A stretch of 64,000 nt of DNA from Closterium sp. NIES-65. Lineage: Eukaryota > Streptophyta > Zygnematophyceae > Desmidiales > Closteriaceae. The DNA lies in NCBI GenBank assembly GCA_948144175.1, contig CANXME010000212.1, positions 1,551,501 to 1,615,500 on the forward strand, written 5' to 3'. This document shows, piece by piece, positions 31,151 to 42,339 of this stretch (within the stretch, counting starts at the first letter, position 1; every line of letters starts with the position of its first letter). The position numbers were made by a program, and so were the translations under genes. Below the pieces are notes generated by a model that had not been told where the DNA came from, searched no databases, and was given only the letters and a program-made list of their open reading frames with translations.

Positions 31151-32957
31151 CCAGGTGCAGCCGTGGGGGGTGAGTGTTGGGGTGCTAGTTGTGGGGGTGT
31201 CGGTTGTGCGTGCCGTCCCCTCCTCCTCCTCCTCCTTCGTCTCCCACTGCTACAGCTCTCGCTGAGGGGGGTGGATGTGTGGGAGACTGGGGTTTAGGGT
31301 TTAAGGTGGGGTGGGTGGGAGTGGAGCTAGCGGTATAGCAGCGGGTGTGTGTCGGGGGGTGGGAATGTGTGCGGGAGGATGAGCGGAGGTTGCCAGTCTG
31401 TTGTCCGCAGCACCTGTAGTCCGGGCGCTTAGTCCGGTAGCCACTGTGCTCGCCACTCCTGTTGCCCGTGTGTCTGCAGCTTCAGCCGCCGCCTTCTATC
31501 TCCTCTCCTCTCACTCTCCCTCCTCCTCACTTGCCCGTTGTGACTACCACTAGCTTTGCTGATAATTGTGCACCTAAACTATGGCTTCTAAGCCTACCTT
31601 TGCTTAAGATTCTGAGAGTGGGGTGGGATGCGGTGTATGCTGAGGAAGGCATCAAGGTATGGGAGTGAGTTCGATGGAGAGGGGAGTGGGAGAGGGGAAA
31701 GCAGATATGGGATGGAGACGAAGGGGGAGAAATGGTTGAGAGAGGAGAGGGGGTAGGCTGTATGGGACAGTGAGACAGGCAGGCGAGGAGGATGTGGGAT
31801 CGAATGAGTAGAAATGCTTCATCGTTTTAGTTTTATGTTTTACAAGCCACAGTGCTTTTGCGTTTGAAGATCAAGCCGCCTCATTTCTGTCTTGACTTGT
31901 CGCAGGTGAAAGTGCTGGCAGCAGCACAGCAGCGGGTGCTTTCCCTCACTTCCAGAGATCAGATCTTTCAATGACCTGAGGAGGCCCAGACTCGCCGTGG
32001 CTCCATTCCTGCTGAAAAGCCTTCAGGTGACTTTCTGGTGTGTTTTGATGAGCTTCATGAAATAAGATGAAATCATCTCTTTTTGCCAGTTGAACCTATG
32101 TTGTCTCGAATAGCACAGTGTTGGTACTACTTCCACAGAATGAGGCTTAGTGTCATCTTTCCCTCTCCCTCATCTTCCCCTTTCCCTCGGATGGACTGCC
32201 TTCGTGTACTGTTTTCCTTCCGCTCCCTCACACGCGTGGCCTGCTACTTCCTCCCTCCTTTTTTTCAAATGGTTGTCTGAACGCCTCACAACAGTGAAGC
32301 ACCCTCTCAGGCAGGACATGTCACGAACCCTCCCCCTCCCTTTTTTCCCCAATTCTCTCCCCTGCTCCTTTGTTCCACACCTCTCCTTCCCATTCATGCA
32401 GTCAAGGTGCTCTGGGCACCTCATGACAGCGACATACCTTCACCCAGAAAGACCTTTCGCAATACCTCTCGCCCTCCTTTTTTTTCATCTTCTCTCCCTT
32501 CTTCCCTCCCATCAAACGAGGAGAACACCTTCACCCAGCGGGATCAGCCATGATCTACCTCCCCCCTCCCCACAGTTCCTTGTTCCTCCGTCTAACTCCT
32601 CCTCACTCCCTCTGTCTGCCAAACGATATAGGTGCTCTGGACATTACAGGACGACGAGGCCACTCTCTTAAAACGCGACATGCTTGTCAATTACCCTCCT
32701 TCCCGCCCCTGTTCCCTCTCACTTCCTCCCCCCTCCCCATCCAGGCAGTGGAGGTGCTGTCTCAGGACAATGAGGACACTCCCAGAGAACAGGACATACC
32801 TGTTCACTTTCCTCCTTCGCACACCTGTTCCCTCTCTCTTCATCCCCTCTCCCTTGCCAGTCGGTGGAGGTGTTGTGGACAGACACCATAAGTCGACGAG
32901 GACACTCTCACGGAGCGGTACCTGCTTGTTAATTTCCCTCGCCTGCGGCCGCTGTGA

Positions 32958-33419
32958 ATTAATTGTCTCCAGTCGACGACTCCAGCCATTGCCTGGCGAC
33001 TGGTTGTTGTGATGAAGCGGAAGGAATGAGCACGGGGCACCTACTACCGTATGTTAAGGACCAGAATGACTGGAGTGGAATCAATGGGGACCAGTGCTGC
33101 TGTCTCTGCCCGTTGACTTGTTGATGAATGAGTGGTGGAGTTTGGGTTAATGAAAGGAATGAAACAAGTACGGTACGGTCCATGGTTGCATGCTTATGGT
33201 GTGGTACAAGCTAATAATACGTGTTACAGTTTGTATTGGCTCAGGGAGTGACTTGTTACGATGGTTATGGAAAAGATGCTGTTCGTGTATAATGTAGCCG
33301 CGTTTTGTATCAATAATAGAATCCAAGCCATGGCATTTTGTAAGCAACTTCCAAAGCACATCCCTAGAGATTTCTGACACTTGTGCGTGTGCTGAGCTCT
33401 AATTGTTTCGAGTTCTCTG
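32958..33419. other. Spacer after FLAP1 copy A
   Basis: It resembles the sequence following the real FLAP1 gene (the GATGAGG/GAAGCGG...AATGAGCAC block near 33010 against 24995). No gene seen. Confidence 0.5.
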
Positions 33420-33760
33420 TATTGAGGACCGTTTTAGCGCGTTTCTCTCACTCGGCCGAAGTGCATGACTCATGCAGAAGCGGGATGTGACATTTTATTC
33501 GCAGATGGCTTTTTCTTGAACTAGTCCGGCTTTGTTGCTGACGACAGACGACAGGCAGTAGGTCGTTCCTGTCACCTCCAAGTCACGGTGACGCAAGTCG
33601 ACAGCCATTTCCAATGCCCGCGTGTCGGCGTGGTCGCATTTATCTCGAAATGGGTCGCGCATGGGTTTGCAGCGGCAGTCACGATCGCTCGAGGGGTATT
33701 TTCGAAGGTAGGATGGCGTCTTCACTGCAAGGAGTTTTGCTGCTTTCAGAATCTTTTTAC
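33420..33760 (+). promoter_or_regulatory. FLAP1-type upstream sequence in front of the prolyl hydroxylase
   Basis: CTCACTCGGCCGAA, CGTCACC/AAGTC and CGAAATGGGTCGCGCATGGG blocks match the upstream regions of the FLAP1 copies. They are followed by ATGGCGTCTTCACTGCAAGG (33714), which resembles the FLAP1 start (ATGGCGTC...CAAGGGAG) but stops after 45 codons. It is probably the promoter and 5' UTR of the downstream gene. Confidence 0.6.
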
Positions 33761-33800
33761 ATCAGCGATTTGGAAGGGTTAGTGTTTGCAGGACTCGATA

Positions 33801-34987
33801 ATGGGCCATCGAATGAGCTCTACTCGAAGAGTATCTGTCGTTTCACATAGGCCTGCGAGCTATTCTAGCCATTGTGCCGCGTCTGAAAGTACCGCTGCTG
33901 AAGATTCTGAAAGAAACGCTCCATGTGAGCCTACGAAAAACGATATCGACAACAAGACGAGCATCGTTCCGGTAGATTCCCCAAGATTTAACTTCTCGAC
34001 CGTAGATACAGAGTTCCGGGTGTGGGAGTTTCCAGGTTTGCTGTCGGAAGACGAATGCAGAATTTTGATCGAATCAGGAAGCGGCCGATGGCAGCGGAGC
34101 CGAGTCCAGGTCAGCAATCTCTCCCGCATGTACTCCCATGTCGTGTTGCCGACTTCAGCTAGTACTTTTCAGATTCATTGCTTTCATCGCTTCACGCATA
34201 TTTGATTTCGTTAGCTTAACCTGATCTCTGTCGTTTCTGCAGAAAGCAAACAAGGGGGATAGTGGACTAAGCGACTATAGAACCAGCAGGTTCGTATTTC
34301 ATGTTGCTGCCTTTTCTTCTGTTTTGCTCTTGTTTTCCTCATGATCCGCCTTCTGATGACATACTTTCGCCTTGCAGCACGACTTGGATTGATCCCTCCA
34401 AAGACTTGAGTGCAGCTGGTAAGGTGTGCATGAAGATTCGAGGATGTGCCAAGCTCATAACGGGAATCGTAGATTTTGAACGGCTTGCCACGTCAGAGCT
34501 CCAGCTGGTGAAATACGAAGTGGGCCAGGAGTATAAGGCTCACTATGACGGTCGCATGCTGCCAGACGGCACGCTTGAAGCTCGTGGGACGTTCCTTGTG
34601 TACCTGAATGATGGCTTCGAGGGTGGGGAGACGTACTTTCCAAACGTAGGCATCAAGGTATGTTCTGCTATTGAAGGGATTGTGACCACGGAGAGGGGAC
34701 AGGGGAGAGAGATTGGAGAGAGGGATTGGAGAGAGAGGGATGGTTGAAGGAGGAGAGGGATGGGGTGACAGTTGAGGATGAAATGAGTGAAGGTGCTTCC
34801 TTGTCTGATTGTTAACAATCCACGTTTTTTCTCTCTGCAGGTGAAGCCAGAGAGAGGGAAAGCTATTCTCTGGTACACACATTTGACAGATCAAGGCATT
34901 GAAGATAATAGGTCCAAGCATGCAGGGTTACCAGTCAAGAGGGGAGAAAAATACTTATGCACACAGTGGTTCAGTCTCCCTGCTTAG
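33801..34987 (+). CDS. Prolyl 4-hydroxylase-like 2-oxoglutarate/Fe(II) dioxygenase
   Basis: Exons 33801-34109, 34243-34289, 34378-34657 and 34841-34987 join in frame to 260 residues. The metal-binding HxD is in EYKAHYDGR, followed by FLVYLNDGFEGGETYFP, VKPERGKAILWY, and SKHAGLPVKRGEKYLCTQWF with the distal His and the 2-oxoglutarate-binding Lys. WEFPGLLSEDECRILI is the usual family start. Plant P4Hs hydroxylate proline in cell-wall glycoproteins and are usually type II membrane proteins. Here no membrane segment or signal peptide is seen, so it could be cytosolic or lack an upstream exon. The ATG at 33801 was chosen because the frame has no earlier ATG; another lies at 33813. It is the only multi-exon gene here without exon-copy arrays. 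Confidence 0.87.
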
Positions 34988-35240
34988 GAACGAAGTAGAA
35001 CTGTTCACGTAGCATACCATATCGGCATTTAGCTTTTTGAGTAGAGGCCCTATTGTTTTCCACCATGCAGTCAGCTTAGTATTTACCATGACTGCTATCA
35101 TTACCTCTCAATTCTGCTGGCAGCGAGTATAATCAAAATTATTTTCTCACATGGAAAACACTGCAGATGAAATTTTCTCATATTCTCCTCAATATATAAT
35201 AGCACGTAAGCAAATTAAGCTGAACATTTGTTCAGGACGT
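34988..35240. other. 3' region of the prolyl hydroxylase gene
   Basis: AT-rich 3' flank with no gene seen. TATATAATAG and TAATCAAAATTATTT stretches may include the poly(A) region. Confidence 0.45.
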
Positions 35241-35983
35241 GGAGCACTCTAGGGAGTACAGATTCACCATTTTGACCTCGATTTCATTTCTCTGCAACCT
35301 CTCAGGCTCGGAAATCATCGCCCGAACCTCCCTTCCTTCAGTCGCGGGGGCCACAGCACTGCCAGCCTTACGCATTTTCGGGAATGGCGGTGCGCCAAAT
35401 ATTCGTCGTCGAACCGAGTGCGGTCGGGCAGGTGAAATCTATTATCTCATGCCTTCGAGTTTGTAGGAAAGCAACTCCGCTAGCGCGCAGCGGAGAACGT
35501 TTTGTCGGGCCCAGGAGACACGATAGGCTCGGGGGTAGTCAACGACGGATCCTTTCGCGTCGCTTCCTCAGGAGGACCCTCTGCGAGAATCCCTTCACCA
35601 GCAAAACCAGATTTCCCCGTGTTTGCGGTTTCAGTAGAGTTCGCGCAGTGCACCATACCAGCGCAGAGTTCCGATTTTTCGGAGCTGCTCGGGCAGCATC
35701 TGAGAAAACTTCTCTCCCTTTTCGTTCCTCCCTCCTGTGAGTGTTCCTCCACACAACCTCGTCCCTCTCCCTGCTGCTGTTGGTCCCCTCGCCTCGTCTC
35801 ACCTACAAATCCGACGTCCAGCGGCAGTCTCATTTTCACAATAACAAAGCGAGTTTCTTACCGGTCTTATTGGTTTATCCGTTGTCCAGCATTTGGTCAG
35901 AGCTCTCGCAACCTTATTCTTTATCTAGTACCCGCGGTAGCTCGACTCTCTAGTGTTCAGATTCTCTTCGCTTCTTCCCTCCC
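35241..35983 (+). other. Conserved 5' flank of geneX beta
   Basis: It matches the gamma flank (43208-43928) in blocks: TTTGACCTCGAT, CATTTTCGGGAATGG, GCTAGCGCGCAGCGGA, GACACGATAG, TTTCAGTAG and CCTGTGAGTGT. The GTGAGT at about 35738 could be a donor of a 5' UTR intron ending before 35984. Confidence 0.55.
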
Positions 35984-37555
35984 ATGGCTTGTTATGATTA
36001 TCCCTCATTTGCTCAGGCTGTGGCCATCTGGGAGAAGCGCGGTACGCTGCTGCGGATGAAGGATTATGCACCGATCCGTGCATCTGCTGAGTACCCTACG
36101 ATCGCTGAAATCTTTTGCCTTTGGAGGAAACGGGCTGCAGAGGTGCAGGAGCAGCGTCGTGCTCTGTTCTTCTCCCCAACTCACTATCCCACTGTCGAGG
36201 AGGCGGTCTCGTGGAGCACATCTTATGCGGACCAGGAAGAGCAGCAATCGGAAGCAGAGGTCGTAGAGGAGGTGGACTCGTGGAGCACGTCTTATGCGGA
36301 CCAGGAAGAGCAGCAATCGGAAGCAGAGGTCGTAGAGGAGGTGGACTCGTGGAGCACGTCTTATGCGGACCAGGAAGAGCAGCTAGCTGAAGCAAAGGTC
36401 GTAGAGTTGGTGCTCCCGCTGCTTGATGCTTCAGAGGGCGAGGGCTCGGGGGATGATTTCGATCTGAGCAGCAGTGACGCCAGGATCTTCGGTTCTGAAG
36501 CCTCTACCATGAGCAGCGGCTTCAGTGACAGCAGCAGCAGCGGCCAGAGCTCCCAGGAGGAGCCTTCCACTGCTAGTGCTGTCAACAGCCTCTGCTGCAG
36601 CAACTACAGGTTCAACTGCTACAACACTTACAGCAAGCAGTACAGTGACAGTTCGTTGCTGCTTGATCTGGTGCTTCTGCTGGTTTCGTTTACAGTGAGT
36701 AAGAACGTGGTAACTGCTGTGCATCTGGCATCACGGATGGGTCTACTAGGTGCAGACCAGAGGTTGGTCAGGGGAACGCCTGCAGCCAGTTGGAGACTGC
36801 TCCCTACTCGGCGTCTCCAGCCTGGCAGCACGCGAGCAGCGGATGTCAAGGCAGTTGTTGTCGGCGTCTCCAGCACGAGCAGCAGCTTCAGTGACAGCAG
36901 CAGCGGCGCCCAGAGCTCCCAGGAGGATGTCAAGGCAGGTGTTGTGGAAACAACGGTGCTGACTGCAGGAGTGAAGGCAGTTCTGGTGGAGAAAATGCTG
37001 GTGATTGCGTCTGGCGTGAGAGGTGGAGATAAGGCAGAGCCGTCAAGTGCATTGGCTGCTCCTGGTGAAGGTTTTAAGAAGGTGTCAGGAGCAGCGGCAC
37101 AGGACAAAAAGCAGAAGGAACAGGTTAGATGTGTGGGATGTGGAGAGAGAAATATGTCTTCAGGATCACTGGTCGCTCATCCTGGGCGGGGTCTCAGGAA
37201 AGAGACAGCTGCACCGCAGAGCAAGAGGCAGGCACGTCGGGTTGGGGATGCGAAATCTGGAGTGAGGGAAGCAGTTTCTAGATTGCCGGTTGCTCTTCCT
37301 GGTGGGGGTCTCAGGGCTGGGTCAGCTGCAGTTCAGGGCAAGAGGCAGGAAGGAAGAGTAAGAGGTGCGGAATATGGAGTGAGGGAAGTAGTTTCTGTAG
37401 CATTGGTTGCTCTTTCAGGTGGAGCTCTCAGTGAAGGCTCAGCAGCACTGAGAAAGAAGCAACAGGAAAAAGTCATATGCAGGAGAGTAGGAGCTTGCAG
37501 GGGTGCGTCAAGTATGGCAAGGGTGGCGGCAATAAGGCCTCCATGGAGGCCCTAA
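35984..37555 (+). CDS. GeneX beta: unrecognised single-exon gene
   Basis: An uninterrupted frame of 523 codons and a stop. It is paralogous to alpha and gamma: N-terminus MACYDYPSFAQAVAIWEKRG, then SNYRFNCYNTYSKQYSDSS and the hydrophobic segment LLLDLVLLLVSFTVSKNVV (around residues 224-250), HLASRMGLLGADQ, and the end AIRPPWRP. Private to beta is a triple 23-residue repeat (SWSTSYADQEEQQSEAEVVE) near residues 77-140. The C-terminal half carries loose repeats with a pattern like GGGLR.GSAA.QSKRQ. The last codons lie in a perfect DNA palindrome, GGCCTCCATGGAGGCC (37536-37551). No family recognised; a single-pass membrane protein is a reasonable guess. Confidence 0.7.
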   Translation: MACYDYPSFAQAVAIWEKRGTLLRMKDYAPIRASAEYPTIAEIFCLWRKRAAEVQEQRRALFFSPTHYPTVEEAVSWSTSYADQEEQQSEAEVVEEVDSWSTSYADQEEQQSEAEVVEEVDSWSTSYADQEEQLAEAKVVELVLPLLDASEGEGSGDDFDLSSSDARIFGSEASTMSSGFSDSSSSGQSSQEEPSTASAVNSLCCSNYRFNCYNTYSKQYSDSSLLLDLVLLLVSFTVSKNVVTAVHLASRMGLLGADQRLVRGTPAASWRLLPTRRLQPGSTRAADVKAVVVGVSSTSSSFSDSSSGAQSSQEDVKAGVVETTVLTAGVKAVLVEKMLVIASGVRGGDKAEPSSALAAPGEGFKKVSGAAAQDKKQKEQVRCVGCGERNMSSGSLVAHPGRGLRKETAAPQSKRQARRVGDAKSGVREAVSRLPVALPGGGLRAGSAAVQGKRQEGRVRGAEYGVREVVSVALVALSGGALSEGSAALRKKQQEKVICRRVGACRGASSMARVAAIRPPWRP

Positions 37556-38350
37556 GGGATGCTGTAGGGACTTCAACTGGAAGGGAAACTGATTAGATGT
37601 ACCGTAGCTATGTACAATAAGTTTCATGTTCTATTTATTATAGCCATTGAGGTAATAGTTCATTTCAGTTACAATTGTACCTCACATACTTGGCATCATG
37701 GCAAAAAAACTTGCAAGCTCTTTTTGGAAACAAGAAAATACAAGTTTAGATGCTGATATTCTGTTACTATGGTACATCTGACCAATGATTAGCTTTATGG
37801 CCTGTGTGAAACCTTTGGATTGGATGGTCCCTGACAGCACATTCCAATCAGCAATTTGTATGCATCTATGTCGACATTCGGTTTAATGGCAATTTTGTTG
37901 CCATGTGACCCTTTGCTGCCACAACAGATGAGACAAATCAGGTAGGTGGGTGAATAACAGGACTACTGGAGCAGGGCGCATGAACCTGCACATGGAAAGA
38001 AAATGGAAAGACAAGATGGGGATGAGGATGGTAAGGAACAGACCAACCTCTACAGACCTAGGTAAGCAGCAGACCAATGACAGAAAACGAGAGGAGGAGC
38101 GCAGGAACATGACAGAATATCAACCTCAAAACAAATTTTCCATTCTACTCCTTCAACCCCCAGCCAGCACTCCCGTTAACTCATTGCCACTTGACTAACA
38201 TGGAGCAATGACATGGAGGGCTCAGCATGGTTGATGGCAATTCGGCCAGCAGGTGATGGAGCAATGACATGGAGGGTTCTGAAGGGTTCAGCATGGATGA
38301 GCATGGATGAGCATGGATGAGCATGTATATGACAGCCATCATGAGAGGTT
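37556..38350. other. Convergent spacer between geneX beta and FLAP1 copy B
   Basis: The geneX 3' flank is similar to that of gamma (GGATGCTGTAGGGAC, TGTACAATAA...TTCTATTT, TATAGCCATTG). GAGCATGGAT repeats lie at 38290-38325. No other gene. Confidence 0.55.
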
Positions 38351-39253
38351 ATGACTTGGCTGATGCGCCCTCACTGGGCGGGTGAGACTGAGATGATGAG
38401 CAACCAGCAGCAGGGCAGCCGGTGCAGGCCTCTCTCAGATGATGACCTGCCAGCAGCAGGCCTGAAAGAATGGGTGGAAAGACGGGAGGGGAGGGAGGTG
38501 TGAGAAGAGAGAGGAGGGAAGCGGGGAGGTGGACAGGGAGAGAAGAGAACGACCTGAATCTCATCAGCTCAAGATTATCAGCGCATACCAGACGGTCTTC
38601 AATTCACACCTGAAGGTCTTCAGGTCACAGCTGAAGGTCTTCGAATTACACCTGAAGGTCTTCAAATGACACCTGACGGTCTTCAAGTCACACCTGAAGG
38701 CCTTCAGATCAAACCTGAAGCTCATCAGCAAGGAAGGAGCCGAGGCGAGTCAGGGCTAACCTCAGGTGACTCACAGATTTGATTTCCTCATTGTCCTGAG
38801 GGAAAGCAAGTGCGGGGTGGGGCTGGGATGCCAGGTACTGCCGGGTGGAAGTGTCGCAGCCCCTGAGGCTCAAAAGGTCACCTGAGGCTCAAAAGGTCAC
38901 CTGAGGCTCAAAAGGTCACCTGAGGCTCATAAAAAAACAGACGGAAAGGACGCGCGGGAGCGGCTGGGAGGCCAGGTGCTGCTGGGTGAAAGTGTCCCAG
39001 CCCCTTCCTGAGGCTACCAGAGTACCTTCAATGCGTGGAAACGAGTAGAGGGGGACAAGTTACCTTCACTGTGTGGATGGGGAGCAGAAGGCAATAAGAG
39101 GGCAGAAACGAGTAGAATTAGGCCACTTGTATAGTGGAGATAAAAGGAGGAAGGAAGTGCCTAAGATACAATGACGTTGACCGTGAGAGCATTGAGAATC
39201 TTATGCTATCACGAGTTGAATGACACCGCTGAAGCTTATATGAACGCACCTGA

Positions 39254-39581
39254 CCTGAGCACACCTGGAGCTGATCAGAGCACACCTGAAGTGTTTTGAA
39301 GCACACCTGGAGCTGATCAGAGCACACCTGAAGTGTTTTGAAGCACACCTGGAGCTGATCAGAGCACACCTGAAGTGTTTTGAAGCACACCTGGAGCTGA
39401 TCAGAGCACACCTGAAGTGTTTTGAAGCACACCTGGAGCTGATCAGAGCACACCTGAAGTGTTTTGAAGCACACCTGGAGCTGATCAGAGCACACCTGAA
39501 GTGTTTTGAAGCATACCTGGAGCTGATCAGAGCACACCTGAAGTGTTTTGAAGCACACCTGGAGCTGATCAGAGCACACCC
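39254..39581. repeat. 42-bp tandem repeat in FLAP1 copy B
   Basis: Seven near-identical 42-bp units contain GAAGTGTTTTGAAGCACACC and TGGAGCTGATCAGAGCACAC. They look derived from the CACCTGAAGCTCATGAAAC motif scattered over the surrounding 1.5 kb, itself the complement of FLAP1 intron sequence (GATGAGCTTCAGGTGAG). Confidence 0.95.
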
Positions 39582-40318
39582 CAAAGCATGAACAGCTGAA
39601 GCTCATGGAAACTCATCTATGATTCATGAAACTCGCCTGAGGCTCATCGAAACTCAGCTGAGGCTCATGGAAAACTGACCTGCGGCTCATGACAACTCAC
39701 CTGAAGCTCATGAAACTCTCGTGAAGCTCGTGAAACTCACCTGAAGCTCACGAAACTCACCTGATGCTCATGAAACACACCTGAAGCTAATGAAACTCAC
39801 CTGAAGCGCACCAGCAGGAATGGAACCAAGGCGAGTCAGGGATTCCTTCGGGTCACTCGCACATTTGACAACCGACTCGTACTCTCTCCTGCTGCCAGCA
39901 CAGTCACCTGCAATGCAACAAGTCACGACAAACATGAGGCGGATTGCAGGAGAATGTAACCCATCAGGAGTGATCATGCCACAATACAAGGACAAAAGGT
40001 GCCCTCCGCTTCTGCCAGCACTGCTGCTTGCGGCGAATAACCCGTGAAATAATGGTCTTGGGCAAAACACAAGAAAGAAACGCGCAGTCTGCTGCTGCCA
40101 GCACTGACTGTCATCTGCGGTGAATGTTCTGCTCTTCTTCCCTGAAGGAGTTACAAACAACGCATGCATGAAAACCAAAGCGCTCCCCTTTTTTTTCCAT
40201 CCTTCCGTCTTCACACAAAGAGAAAATTTGACCTGCAGCACTCATAGATGCAATGCTTCAAAATGCTGCTTACCTTGTGAGTGAGAATCAGACTAGGCCC
40301 ACCCTTGGACCAGTCCAC

Positions 40319-40378
40319 TTGAATCAGTCTTGTAAGCTCGGTCGGCTTACGAGTCGACTCAGCTCACGATTCGACTCA
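40319..40378. repeat. Clustered GTCGAC-centred half palindromes
   Basis: TGTAAGCTCGGTCGGCTTAC, then GAGTCGACTC (40351-40360) and ATTCGACTCATT within 60 bp. This is the only member of the palindrome family in the 25-42.6 kb block. Confidence 0.75.
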
Positions 40379-41394
40379 TTTCCACATGGGGCGAAGTTTC
40401 GCTGCACTTTCCACAGAGTAGCTACCCCTCTCTCTGGCTTGACCTCCAAACGGAATGCGCTGCGCCGTGGCTTCTTAGACCTTAAAACCAAGACAATGAA
40501 GCATGCCTATCCAACCATTTCATCCCACATTCTCCTCAGCTGCCTGCCTGCCTCCCTGTCCCATACCGCTCATGGAAAGATACCTCTGATGAGCCAATCA
40601 GAACAACTATGAGCTTAGCAAAGCACACCTGAAGCTCATCCGAACCGAACCCACCTCAAGATCATGAAAACTCACATGAAGCTCATGAAAACACAGCGAT
40701 TTAGGGCTTCCCTCAGGTCACTCAAAGATTAGATTTGCCCTCTGCTACTGCCAGCTCGGTCGCCTGCGAAAATTCAAAACAGAAAAGAGGCGAATTGCTG
40801 TTAAGATTGATGTCGTAAGAAGGACGGAACCACTCTTTGCTGCTACCAGCAGTGTCACTCGCGGTGTGAGTTGGGACACTTGTGAGGGATGAGACTGGAT
40901 AACACGTAAAGCAATACTCTTGGACATAATACACGGAACGGAAGAAACATGCAATCCGCTGCTGCCTGCACTGTCACCTGCGGTGAGTGAATCTGCTCTT
41001 CCTCCCTGAAGCACTTACAAAGAAACAAACCATGCAAGAAAACCGAAGTGCTGCCCATTTTTCCATCCCTATCACAAAGGCAAAGAATGTTACCAACCAG
41101 CAGCACTCGTAGACGCAGAAATCTGGGAATGCTTCTTACCAGGTCACGACGAATCTGACTTGCCTCACAATTCGACTCCGCTCCATATGGGAAGAAGTCT
41201 CGCTGCACTTTCCACAGAACAGCTAACCCTTACTCTCGCTTGACAAACAGAAAAGTAAGGTGGCTTATTCGCTCCTCTCACCATTCGATTGTTCTATCCC
41301 ACATCCTCCTCAGCTGTCAGCCTCCCTGTCCCTCACAGCACCACTGTGAAGTACCCCCTCTCCTCTCTCAACCATTCCCCCCCCTTTTGACTCC

Positions 41395-41545
41395 ATCCCA
41401 TATCTCCTCTTCCCTCTCCCTCTCCCCTCTCCCTCTCCCCTCTCCCTCTCCCTCTCCCCTCTCCCTCTCCCTCTCCCCTCGCCCTCTCCCCTCTCCCACT
41501 CCCCTCTCCCTCCCATCTCCCTATCCCCTCTCCCTCGTCCTCACT
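41395..41545. repeat. CTCTCCCTCTCC simple repeat
   Basis: About 150 bp of polypyrimidine tract in the position of a FLAP1 copy B intron. Confidence 0.9.
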
Positions 41546-42339
41546 CCCATTGATCACAGAATGTACCTTGATGCCTGCCTGCCGGCCTCAGCGTACCTTG
41601 ATGATTTACCTTCAATGCCTGCCTGCCGGCCTGCCTTCCTCAGCATACACCGCATCCCACCCCACTGCATCTACAGCTTTTCTTCCGTAGGCTGTAAGGG
41701 CCATGACAGGGGGCAGGCAGCTGGGGAGAATATCCGAGCACCGTTTCTGATGGATGGGCGTGAGGGGAGTGAAAAGGAGGACATGGGAGAGAGAACAGCG
41801 AGGTGAACAAACAGCGGGAGCAACCTTTCCGTTCATTTATGGCGGCTGGAATCAAGAGAAAAGAAGACGAAGAGACGGAGGAAGGGAATGAGGAAGAAAA
41901 CCGGAAGAGACGGAGGAAGGAAATGAGAAAACATCAGAAGAACGGAATGAGGAAGAAAGCGTGGAAGGAGAAAGCGGAAGTGAGTGAGCGGCAGGGAATA
42001 GATGGGAAAGGAGAAGAGGGACAGATGGACACTTGGGGTGCAGCCTGCGAGGAAAGCACTTCATGGAATATCCGAACAAACGAAAACAGCAACAACTGCG
42101 AGAATTACTTGTTCTAGTGCGTGAAATCGAGAATAACAACTAACGCGGGAGAAAGAATCAAACAACTGTTGGTCTCACAGAGTACAGCACTGTAGAGAAA
42201 ACGCGGTACCTTGCAAGATGTAGTGAAGGCCCTTCGGGGAACTCGCATTTATTAGAATCCTCAAAAGCATCAACGCGATTCGCGACTCGGTCCAGATCCC
42301 GTTGAAACCGTCTAGCCGTCTAGAAGTGTGCTTTTTTAA

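Larger units (their letters stand above)
29523..31617 (+). mobile_element. Small non-autonomous LTR retroelement inside FLAP1 copy A
   Basis: Two direct repeats of about 205 bp (29523-29728 and 31415-31617, both from TGTAGTCCGGGCG to GCTTAAGATTCTGAGA) bound the element. Directly after the first is TGGTATCAGAGC (29729-29740), the exact complement of the plant initiator tRNA-Met 3' end, the classical primer-binding site. There is no gag, protease, integrase or RT; the inside is G/C-rich leader and a GCAGCAGCCCC repeat. A 24-bp direct repeat (29426-29449 and 31618-31641) flanks it, but 73 bp lie between the left copy and the first LTR. It resembles a TRIM/LARD-type element. Confidence 0.8.
28680..32957 (+). 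pseudogene. Decayed FLAP1 copy A, split by an LTR element
   Basis: Pieces of FLAP1 lie in order: 28767-28835 (GGKIGGSGGF, SRVRSYAPPPP equivalent), 28860-28945 (LDRIADRA-NASS), 29222-29275 (exon 2 start), 31906-32027 (VKVLAAAQQR..., with stops), then broken copies of the last exon near 32400, 32630, 32745 and 32861-32957 ending CTGCGGCCGCTGTGA. Frames are interrupted throughout and the transit-peptide region is missing. The exon 2 end (GCATCTACAGC) is inverted at 29403-29425. The retroelement at 29523-31617 interrupts it. Confidence 0.85.

Noticed and set aside
29728..31173. 480-residue poly-Ala/Pro protein on the plus strand and a poly-Ala frame on the minus strand
   Set aside because: GCAGCAGCCCC repeats are open in several frames on both strands. 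The region lies inside a non-autonomous LTR element and has no non-repetitive coding part.
39254..39581. CRISPR-like 42-bp repeats
   Set aside because: Units are contiguous with no unique spacers, and the context is eukaryotic.
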